NCBI GenBank assembly: GCA_964416195.1
Contig: CAYQDB010000043.1
Coordinates: 1 to 13,299, forward strand
Direction: 5' to 3'
From: CAYQDB01 sp964416195
Lineage (GTDB): Bacteria > Zixibacteria > MSB-5A5 > GN15 > FEB-12
Length of the DNA: 13,299 bases
The notes beneath the pieces were generated by a model. It ran no database searches, was not told where the DNA came from, and worked only from the letters and a program-made list of their open reading frames with translations. The position numbers and the translations under genes were made by a program. Positions 1-5,276 of this stretch are shown one piece after another (position 1 is the first letter of the stretch; each line of letters begins with the position of its first letter).

Positions 1-257
1 TAAATGAGATCAACTGATTCGTCTTTTATGTGATGACGAAGTATGTCGAGGTTGTCACCGAAATAAAGACAGTTTTCAGTCATATCAATAAGAAAACATA
101 TTAATATACCTTAGCGCAAGTCTTACTTCGCAGGTCGAAACCGCGGGGGGGATTCGACATTTTCACATGAAGTAGAATGGTAGGGCAGGAGCCCTGCGCT
201 TCTGGTATCATCTTTGGCTGTGAGTCGATTTTGCCAAAAAAAAGCACACTTTTCCCC

Positions 258-286
258 TTGACAAACCTGGAGTATGTTTGTAGATT
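258..286 (+). promoter_or_regulatory. Sigma-70-like promoter candidate
   Basis: A perfect TTGACA at 258-263 is followed, after exactly 17 bases, by TAGATT at 281-286, which matches four of six positions of the -10 consensus. Transcription would start near 293. No convincing coding region follows for about 700 bases, so the target, if any, would be an untranslated RNA. A TATACT also occurs at 287-292, but its 23-base spacer is too long. Confidence 0.35.
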
Positions 287-737
287 TATACTGAAGTTGG
301 CTTCCCCGCCGCTTGTCTCTTGTTTAGAGCCCTAAATACCCTCACCAATATGAAGTGCGGTCTGTTAAGCAGATATTGGAAAACTGTATCTCCACGCTTG
401 AGCTACTCTTCACGTTGCTTGGGGAACAGACTTTTGAGGATGGAGGGATTGCCTATGGAGTAAACTGGTCCGCCGGGATTGCCCCGCCACGGTGGCGATT
501 TGTGGTGGGCCTTTGAGAGAAGCGTAACACCAACGCACGCACGACTTGAACGCCCCGGGCTGTTGTGTTAGTTTCGATCCGGTTTGAGGGTCAGGGAACG
601 ACCCGATCTGGAGCAATTCCAGGCAATCAGACCCCACGCACGCTCATCTATCATCCGGGGTCGGCAGGCCGTTTTGAAATCGGCGTTAACTTGGGGTGTT
701 TCAGGGCGAAAATGATCGAAATCCGTAGTATGAACTC

Positions 738-775
738 TCCGGCGGCATAACCTGCCGCCGGACTTTGTTTTGCCC
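738..775 (+). terminator. Rho-independent terminator-like hairpin
   Basis: A perfect 10-bp inverted repeat (738-747 pairs with 753-762, core CCGGCGGCA / TGCCGCCGG) encloses a 5-base loop and is followed by the T-rich stretch CTTTGTTTTG. On the plus strand this fits an intrinsic terminator. It implies that something is transcribed rightward into it, yet no recognisable gene lies upstream. Confidence 0.55.
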
Positions 776-994
776 ACAGACTGAGGGGGTCTTCCCATAC
801 TTTTTCAAGCGCAACCCTTGTGAGATTCGATTCTACAAGAGGATGTGCCAGCCACCTTATCTCAGTAACAAACAGGCACACAACAGATTACATGTTGGTC
901 TACAGAACTGCCTTCGCTGCGGCACCTTGCTTGCACCTATGGGGTTGGAACCGAGCTGAAAAGGAACCTTTGGCACGACAAGGTGGTAGAAAGT

Positions 995-1222
995 ATGAAG
1001 GTCAAGTTTGTTCTCACGATGGATAACCTGGTGGTCGATGACCAATCTATTGACCAGGTAGTGCTTGACTGGCAATCAGAGATGGACCACGCGGATATCC
1101 TGGAGTTGTCCCACCTGTGGATAACCTCAAAGAACTTTCTGACACACCGGATGATCGGTCTGACCCGGGTAGGAGAATCATCACTGACTATTGAACCTCT
1201 TGAGGAGGCAGACTATGTCTGA
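995..1222 (+). CDS. Small hypothetical protein, 75 aa
   Basis: Not recognised. The ATG at 995 is chosen because AAGGTGG (980-986) sits at a good ribosome-site distance; an in-frame GTG at 983 lies inside that site and is less likely. The product is acidic, with no signal peptide or membrane helix, and contains several Asp/Glu and a Trp-containing centre (VVLDWQSEMD). Its last eight bases overlap the start of the next gene (ATG at 1215, stop TGA at 1220-1222), and the next gene's ribosome site GAGGAGG lies inside its coding end. The two are therefore very likely co-translated and may work together. Short length leaves some doubt, but the paired ribosome sites and the overlap argue for a real gene. 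Confidence 0.6.
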   Translation: MKVKFVLTMDNLVVDDQSIDQVVLDWQSEMDHADILELSHLWITSKNFLTHRMIGLTRVGESSLTIEPLEEADYV

Positions 1223-1550
1223 AGTGGCTCTGATAACTCAACTCCGAAACCTGTCCGAAAAGCTTTCGGACTGGATTGAAGAGTACTTGGGTGTTCTTGG
1301 ATCCATCAAAGAGATCATTGTCGAGCACTTCGGGCAAAACGGATTGATTGCCACTTACATCGTACTGGCCGTTCTGATCCTGGTAATCGTTTGGCGGCTG
1401 GCTAAAATTACTTTTGCAACGATCAAGTATCTTGTTATCCCGGCCATTGTCCTGGCTGTTCTTGGGACGTTTGTGTCTCCCTACTCGTTCTTCCTGTTGT
1501 TGCCGGTGACGGTGACGGCCTGCTCGCTTGTTCTGCTTTTCAAGGGCTGA
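1215..1550 (+). CDS. Small integral membrane protein, 111 aa
   Basis: No family recognised. The ATG at 1215 is preferred over an upstream in-frame TTG at 1191 because GAGGAGG (1202-1208) is ideally spaced in front of it. Residues 1-40 form a polar, probably amphipathic helical segment (MSEVALITQL...). Three hydrophobic stretches follow, at roughly 43-60, 72-88 and 91-109, so the protein is most likely embedded in the inner membrane with a short Lys-Gly C-terminus. It overlaps the preceding soluble protein gene by eight bases, indicating translational coupling. The layout of one small acidic soluble protein plus one small membrane protein recalls membrane-anchored regulatory pairs, but nothing in either sequence names a function. 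Confidence 0.65.
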   Translation: MSEVALITQLRNLSEKLSDWIEEYLGVLGSIKEIIVEHFGQNGLIATYIVLAVLILVIVWRLAKITFATIKYLVIPAIVLAVLGTFVSPYSFFLLLPVTVTACSLVLLFKG

Positions 1551-1749
1551 AGCCACGGTTGTAGGCCCGCCCCCTTACATATCCTTTGTCTTCTCAGCAT
1601 ATAAGGCAGCTAACACTTCAGCCTAACTCGCGTTGCCACTTACAGCTACAGCTACTGACACCAAACCGGCAACCCCGTTGCTTGACTGTTGGATACGAGA
1701 CAACCGTTCCGCAAGGGAAATGTCAGCAAGACTAAGAAGCCAGGGTCCC

Positions 1750-2241
1750 ATGGGTAAAAAGAAAGAAAAGAGAGCCTGCGTCAATTGCGGTCGTCCGCTG
1801 GTGTCATCGGTCGCCAATCCCGATCCTGAGGGAAAAGATGGGGTATGGTACTGTAGCTGGTGCAATTCAGAAGATCGGGCATCCTCTGCAATTTTCGTCG
1901 ACGATACCAACTCCGATGAATATGTATTCATTGAGTGCCCCGGGGCTACCCTCTATGCACCTAACAGCAATAAAGTAATCGCCGGTGTAAAATGGAAGGA
2001 CGAGAACGACCCTGCTCAGGGTTATGAAATCGTCAAGCATCCGGTTTATGCCCCGAACCACACCAAGAGACGGCGCATCAAGAGAGAAGTGTTGGGAAAG
2101 ATTCGCCGATGCCAGGCATGTCAGGATTACACTGTCAGAATGCGCCGCAAAGAGGGGCCTGATTTCTTTATTCCCTCGACGAGGTACCCAGGTCGGAAGA
2201 AACTGAAGCCGGTGATCCATTCCACCAGAGCACCGAGGTAG
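1750..2241 (+). CDS. Zinc-ribbon-containing hypothetical protein, 163 aa
   Basis: The N-terminus is lysine-rich and followed directly by a Cys-x2-Cys pair (C10, C13; CVNCGRPL), a second pair at C35/C38 (YCSWCN), a lone C63 and a third pair at C121/C124 (CQAC). The first two pairs are spaced like a zinc ribbon; the third follows a very basic stretch (TKRRRIKREVLGKIRR, about 105-120). This suggests a cytosolic zinc-stabilised protein that may bind nucleic acid or another protein, which is inference only. The start is uncertain: in-frame candidates are a TTG at 1633, an ATG at 1720 and the ATG at 1750. I prefer 1750 because the zinc ribbon begins just after it and a weak AGGG precedes it. The gene stands alone between repeat-rich spacers. 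I do not recognise a named family. Confidence 0.6.
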   Translation: MGKKKEKRACVNCGRPLVSSVANPDPEGKDGVWYCSWCNSEDRASSAIFVDDTNSDEYVFIECPGATLYAPNSNKVIAGVKWKDENDPAQGYEIVKHPVYAPNHTKRRRIKREVLGKIRRCQACQDYTVRMRRKEGPDFFIPSTRYPGRKKLKPVIHSTRAPR

Positions 2242-2302
2242 GCGGTAGCAATCTTTCTTATTAGGCATACTTCAAATAGTGAAGCCTCACTACCAGCCGA
2301 CC

Positions 2303-2370
2303 GGATAGGTCCCGTCAGGGAGTGGGTAGCCCGGCAGGATAGGTCCCGTCAGCCGAATAGGTCCCGTCAG
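2303..2370. repeat. Three direct repeats of a 16-base hairpin unit
   Basis: The unit GGATAGGTCCCGTCAG occurs at 2303-2318 and 2337-2352, and with one change (GAATAGG...) at 2355-2370. Start-to-start distances are 34 and 18 bases, too irregular for a CRISPR array. The first and third copies extend to CCCGTCAGGGA, so the core can fold as TCCC-GTCA-GGGA. The same core recurs at 3013-3022 and around 4020-4029 in different flanking sequence. Confidence 0.75.
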
Positions 2371-2506
2371 GGAGGAGACGTCCAAAAACCTCTACGCAGG
2401 GAGTGTTGGAAAAGTACCCATGTTGTCATTGCCGTAAATGTCAAGTAATTCGTGGACAAGTTTTGTTAAATGCCACGGGTGTTAATCCTCCCAAGTATGA
2501 CAAACT

Positions 2507-2575
2507 GTAGGGCAGTCCGCCTTCGGCGGATGACTCCTACCTATTTTCGGCAGGTCTCGGGGAGACCTGCCCTAC
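2507..2575. repeat. Nested palindromic intergenic element, about 69 bases
   Basis: The ends are a 9-bp inverted repeat: GTAGGGCAG at 2507-2515 and CTGCCCTAC at 2567-2575. Inside are two hairpins. The first, 2516-2530, has TCCGCC and GGCGGA around TTC. The second, 2549-2571, is a perfect 10-bp stem (GGCAGGTCTC with GAGACCTGCC) around GGG. A trace of the same end (GTAGGGCAG) is present near 182. This design fits a dispersed REP-like element; I see no coding potential. Confidence 0.65.
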
Positions 2576-2666
2576 GAATATGTAATAATTCAATTAGAAA
2601 ATCATATGACCTGGCGGCAGCAGATCTCGTAATCAAAGCCCGAACCTGCGATTTGTATTCTGGCGC

Positions 2667-2695
2667 AAAAAAAACGCCCCACGCCGGGGGAGGGG
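2667..2695 (-). terminator. Terminator-like hairpin on the minus strand
   Basis: Read on the minus strand, a C-rich then G-rich hairpin (CCCC and GGGG around CGGCGT or a wider loop, 2675-2695) is followed by GCG and eight T residues (2674-2667). It could be a backup terminator for leftward transcription from the outer-membrane protein gene, which already has a nearer one at 3087-3108. The stem is short and its pairing is ambiguous. Confidence 0.35.
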
Positions 2696-2935
2696 AACGA
2701 CGCAGGGCAAAAAAGGCGACACTGATGCATGTCAAAGCGTTAAGTTCTGGTCGCCTTCTTTAGGCACTATTGTTTGTAACCAAACATGTGCTAATTAGTT
2801 TCCAAATCAATCAAAATCAAGCCTTTTTTTGTCAAAAGCTGGCATATTCCCGCCCGTAAGCGCAGAAACCGGCACCTCCTGCTTGATCGATACAAGCTCA
2901 CAGGACTTTTGCCGAAGCGACCTGGTACTTAAGGA

Positions 2936-2996
2936 CGTTTCTGCTTGAACGGCAGCTCGGATGCTTCTATATTTCCGCATGATAAAACCCAGACCG
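2936..2996 (+). repeat. Orphan copy of the epimerase promoter and start block
   Basis: These 61 bases align without gaps to 4060-4120, with 48 identities; from 2966 to 2996 the match is 28 of 31. The block contains TTGAAC (2945-2950), a 17-base spacer, TATATT (2968-2973) and an ATG at 2979, the same geometry as in front of the epimerase gene. The reading frame from that ATG ends after 17 codons, so the block starts no long protein. It may be a duplicated promoter remnant or an active promoter for a short RNA running toward 3110. Confidence 0.6.
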
Positions 2997-3050
2997 GCGG
3001 GTGGCCCACCGCCCCGTCAGGGCCGAGCCTGACCGATGGTGGGTCTGATT
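2997..3050. repeat. Hairpin repeat block, copy 1
   Basis: It starts with GCGGGTGG and contains CCCCGTCAGGGCCG, and it aligns to 4004-4055 with a 2-base gap. Arms CCCACC (3005-3010) and GGTGGG (3038-3043) pair around the conserved middle, and GCCC-CGTCA-GGGC can pair inside. Here the block follows the promoter-like block; at the other site it precedes it. Confidence 0.6.
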
Positions 3051-3086
3051 TTGAGCAAAAGGAAACCTGGGCAGTCAAGAAAGAAA

Positions 3087-3108
3087 GGCCAGATATTTCT
3101 ATCTGGCC
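3087..3108 (-). terminator. Terminator of the outer-membrane protein gene
   Basis: A perfect 9-bp stem (GGCCAGATA at 3087-3095, TATCTGGCC at 3100-3108) encloses four bases. On the minus strand it is followed by the T-rich run TTTCTTTCTT, and it begins about 30 bases after the stop codon of the gene at 3139-3855. It is a textbook intrinsic terminator for that gene. In the plus direction the tail is weak. Confidence 0.8.
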
Positions 3109-3138
3109 TTGTGTCGTAAACCACGGATATGGGGCGAA

Positions 3139-3855
3139 TTATTGACCGAGCTTAACTATCAAACCGCCACGAATAGGCAGATAACCGATGGGGTCGCCCG
3201 AGAGTGCGACCTGAGCATACCTACCCTCGACAAAGATACCCACCGTGGGTGATACCATCCAGTCGAAACCGGCTCCGAAATTGAAGGCGAACTTCGTCTC
3301 GGATTCACTCGGTATAAGCTCGGTGAAAGTAGTATCCAGTCCCATAAAACTTACGCTCATCGTCCATTCGCTCTCCGATATCTCGGCATTAGTAATTCCA
3401 ATTCCTCCCAAGAGAAAGGGCTGGAACGCTGTAGCTTCCCCGCCGACGGGTATCAGAAACTTAACATCGCCCATGAACTCCAGAAGCTTGAGAGTTCCCC
3501 CTTCTACGTTGGCGTCAAGACTGAGGCCGGTTACAGGAAGTAGCCTCTCAAACTCCTTGACCAACGCATCGGAGAACCCTTCCTCGTCGAACGAGAACGA
3601 GTTGTAATCTACTCTGCCGACAAGCTCAAACATGGGGCTAACCTGGAAGCCGACACCGCCACCGAAATTGACGCCCGATTTGTACATGTCTTTAATACCG
3701 ATCTTTATTCCGATAGCGGCAAGATCATCAAATTCGCTCGGGCCCACCGGCAGGCTGATGCCTCCGCCGGCGTAGAAGACCGGTTTGACTCCCTCTGCCG
3801 AGCCAGTTACTGCAAAGGCCAGCAGCAGCACTCCGACAAGAATTAGTTTTCTCAT
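3139..3855 (-). CDS. Outer-membrane beta-barrel protein, 238 aa
   Basis: Residues 1-20 are a clear Sec signal peptide (MRKLILVGVLLLAFAVTGSA) with a likely cleavage after Ala. The mature part alternates polar and hydrophobic residues and is rich in Gly and aromatics, with repeated strand-like segments such as FYAGGGISLPVG, VNFGGGVGFQVS, FAFNFGAGFDWMVS and GIFVEGRYAQVAL, typical of small OmpA/OmpW-like barrels. It ends in a hydrophobic strand (GGLIVKLGQ) rather than the usual terminal Phe. The ATG at 3855 is chosen because AGGAGGG lies just upstream and the signal peptide begins there; a frame extension to 3996 has no ribosome site. It has its own promoter region and terminator and is divergent from the polysaccharide locus, so it is probably a monocistronic envelope protein. 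The exact ligand or role cannot be told. Confidence 0.85.
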   Translation of the reverse strand: MRKLILVGVLLLAFAVTGSAEGVKPVFYAGGGISLPVGPSEFDDLAAIGIKIGIKDMYKSGVNFGGGVGFQVSPMFELVGRVDYNSFSFDEEGFSDALVKEFERLLPVTGLSLDANVEGGTLKLLEFMGDVKFLIPVGGEATAFQPFLLGGIGITNAEISESEWTMSVSFMGLDTTFTELIPSESETKFAFNFGAGFDWMVSPTVGIFVEGRYAQVALSGDPIGYLPIRGGLIVKLGQ

Positions 3856-3876
3856 GTGAACCCTCCTTAAAGAAGT

Positions 3877-3908
3877 TGATACTAATATATAACACACGCC
3901 ATTGGCGT
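3877..3908 (-). promoter_or_regulatory. Promoter region of the outer-membrane protein gene
   Basis: On the minus strand a TATATT -10-like box lies at 3889-3884, which would start transcription about 20 bases before the ATG at 3855. Directly upstream is a perfect inverted repeat, ACGCC-ATT-GGCGT (3896-3908), covering the region between the -10 and -35 positions. No good -35 hexamer is visible, so the palindrome could be an operator or activator site. Confidence 0.35.
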
Positions 3909-4003
3909 TTCCTGCATGCGGCCAGGTGCGTGAGCTTCCCGAGACAGCCTTCAACACACGGCTAAGTTGTCCGTATTCGTATCCCTTGTCAAGCACAAAA
4001 TGG

Positions 4004-4055
4004 GCGGGTGGACCGCTGCCCCGTCAGGGCCGGGCCTTTGACCAGCGGTGGATTC
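4004..4055. repeat. Hairpin repeat block, copy 2
   Basis: This is homologous to 2997-3050, sharing GCGGGTGG and CCCCGTCAGGGCCG. Its arms ACCGCTG (4012-4018) and CAGCGGT (4043-4049) form a perfect 7-bp stem. The stem bases differ from those of copy 1, yet both copies fold. It lies immediately upstream of the epimerase promoter and could affect divergent expression. Confidence 0.6.
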
Positions 4056-4068
4056 TTGCCGTTTCCCC

Positions 4069-4097
4069 TTGAGCGACACGTTCGATTCCTCTATATT
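4069..4097 (+). promoter_or_regulatory. Promoter of the polysaccharide locus, likely leaderless
   Basis: TTGAGC (4069-4074), a 17-base spacer and TATATT (4092-4097) form a good sigma-70-type promoter. Only five C residues separate the -10 box from the ATG at 4103, so transcription should begin at or next to the start codon, and no Shine-Dalgarno sequence precedes it. The same hexamers, spacing and ATG distance are kept in the copy at 2945-2981, which strengthens the call. Confidence 0.6.
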
Positions 4098-4102
4098 CCC
4101 CC

Positions 4103-5200
4103 ATGATGAAACCCAGACCGAAAGTTGTCTCCATCGTTGGCGCCAGACCGCAGTTTATTAAACTCGCCCCGCTGGCAAAAGAGCTGTCCAAAAGATTCCG
4201 GCACCTGATCATCCACACCGGCCAGCATTTTAACGATAACATGTCTGACGTTTTCTTCAGGCAGCTTCGCATTCCCAGACCACATGTCAATCTGAATGTT
4301 GCCGGTGGAACCCACGGCGCTATGACGGGACGAATGTTAGCCAGAGTCGAGAAGGTCCTCCTCAAGGAAGAACCGGACCTTGTGCTGGTCTACGGCGACA
4401 CCAACTCGACGTTGGCAGGCGCCCTGGCGGCAGTGAAGCTGTCTATTCCGGTCGGTCACATCGAGGCCGGAATGCGGTCGTTCGTCTCGGATATGCCGGA
4501 GGAGATAAACCGCAAGCTGACTGACCATGTTTCGGAAATTCTATTTTGCCCAACCCTTGTCTCAGTAAGAAACCTGAGAGCCGAAGGGATCAGGAAGAAT
4601 ATTGTCCACAGCGGTGACGTCATGTATGAACTTCTCGATACTTTCCGTCGAACGATACGCAGCAATCGAAAAGTTCTGAGAAGACTTGGTGTAAAAGATA
4701 CCAGTTTCCTGCTACTGACGGTCCATCGCGCGGCTACGGTTGACAATGAGGCGAGTCTCCGACAACTGGTCGCTTGTATCAAAGAGTTGCCACTTCCGAC
4801 TCTCTTTCCCGTTCATCCCCGCACCAGAAAAAGGCTTAAGCGGTTCAAATTGTGGAGTGAACTGAGAAGGCTTGGCGGTCTTATTCTATGCGAACCGCTG
4901 AGTTATCTTGACGCGCTGACGGCAGCGTCATACGCGCGTGCAGTACTGACCGATTCCGGTGGATTGCAGAAGGAAGCGCTGTTCCTTGGAACGCCAGTGC
5001 TGACATTGCGTGAGGAAACTGAATGGCTGGAAACCCTGAAACTGGGCAACTGGCTCGTCGGTCTTAACAAAAACAAAATTATCAGCCTTCTTAGGAAAAA
5101 GTTGACGGTAAAACCAATCGTCTATCAAGTGAATAATAAGAAGCCATCCCGAATCATCGTCGAAGAAGTAACAAAATTACTCTCACTCAAGGAGCGTTAG
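4103..5200 (+). CDS. wecB: UDP-N-acetylhexosamine 2-epimerase, non-hydrolysing
   Basis: This cytosolic GT-B-fold enzyme interconverts the C2 epimers of a UDP-N-acetylhexosamine, for example UDP-GlcNAc and UDP-ManNAc, for surface polysaccharide synthesis. Visible signatures are GARPQFIK (13-20), HTGQHF (38-43), YGDTNSTLAGA (97-107, D99), HIEAGMRSF (119-127, E121), PEEINR (132-137), HR (208-209), PVHPRT (236-241) and LTDSGGLQKEA (282-292). Length (365 aa) is normal. The run GGTHGAMTGRML and the later REETEWLET look closer to WbpI-type epimerases, which act on UDP-2,3-diacetamido sugar acids, than to enteric WecB, so the true substrate may be a diacetamido sugar. The usual Glu after HRx (HRxEN) is Ala here (A211). 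There is no ribosome site; the start abuts the -10 box. It is first in the plus-strand locus. Confidence 0.9.
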   Translation: MMKPRPKVVSIVGARPQFIKLAPLAKELSKRFRHLIIHTGQHFNDNMSDVFFRQLRIPRPHVNLNVAGGTHGAMTGRMLARVEKVLLKEEPDLVLVYGDTNSTLAGALAAVKLSIPVGHIEAGMRSFVSDMPEEINRKLTDHVSEILFCPTLVSVRNLRAEGIRKNIVHSGDVMYELLDTFRRTIRSNRKVLRRLGVKDTSFLLLTVHRAATVDNEASLRQLVACIKELPLPTLFPVHPRTRKRLKRFKLWSELRRLGGLILCEPLSYLDALTAASYARAVLTDSGGLQKEALFLGTPVLTLREETEWLETLKLGNWLVGLNKNKIISLLRKKLTVKPIVYQVNNKKPSRIIVEEVTKLLSLKER

Positions 5201-5276
5201 TTGCCCTCCGGCCGTCTACAGCAGGCAGTCTTTGTAGTATCCACCGTTGGAGCTGCAACCAATTGGATGACCGCCG

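Larger units (their letters stand above)
1..994. other. Gene-free region with a possible orphan transcript
   Basis: I find no protein gene here. Open frames are short, lack ribosome sites, and overlap one another on both strands. What is visible: a short GC-rich motif at about 181-200 (GTAGGGCAG followed by GAGCCCTGC) resembling the end of the palindromic element at 2507-2575; a promoter-like box at 258-286; small inverted repeats at 485-497, 588-604 and 608-622; and a strong hairpin with a T-rich tail at 738-775. Together these could bound an untranslated RNA of roughly 480 bases, but I recognise no known RNA family such as tmRNA, RNase P RNA, SRP RNA or a riboswitch. I see nothing in 776-980 beyond the ribosome site of the next gene. 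Confidence 0.5.
2242..3138. other. Gene-free, repeat-rich intergenic region
   Basis: About 900 bases without a supported gene. In order it holds: three short direct repeats (2303-2370), a nested palindromic element (2507-2575), a minus-strand T-run hairpin (2667-2695), a wide inverted repeat of AAGGCGAC (2713-2720 with 2750-2757), a small inverted repeat of TGTTTG (2771-2786), GCTTG/CAAGC (2881-2897), an orphan copy of the epimerase promoter block (2936-2996), a second hairpin block (2997-3050) and the terminator of the minus-strand outer-membrane protein gene (3087-3108). The open frames through it merely run across these repeats. Confidence 0.7.

Noticed and set aside
350..463. 37-codon open frame after the promoter-like box
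   Set aside because: There is no ribosome site and the composition is rich in Ser, Arg and Leu with no recognisable feature; too weak to call.
565..750. 61-codon open frame ending in the terminator loop
   Set aside because: It has no ribosome site, it overlaps frames on the other strand, and its stop falls in the hairpin loop by chance.
1633..1749. Upstream TTG start for the zinc-ribbon protein
   Set aside because: There is no ribosome site at the TTG and the added residues look non-coding; the ATG at 1750 starts just before the first Cys pair. Not fully excluded.
2303..2370. CRISPR-like array
   Set aside because: There are only three 16-base copies with unequal spacing of 34 and 18 bases, and no cas genes are present.
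2470..2763. 97-codon plus-strand open frame
   Set aside because: It runs straight through the palindromic element and the T-run hairpin, has no ribosome site and no recognisable composition.
2945..3145. 66-codon plus-strand open frame starting at TTG
   Set aside because: Its start is the -35 box of the promoter-like block, and the frame crosses two repeat blocks and a terminator.
3856..3996. Longer N-terminus for the outer-membrane protein
   Set aside because: The extension lacks a ribosome site and would bury the signal peptide; AGGAGGG precedes the ATG at 3855.
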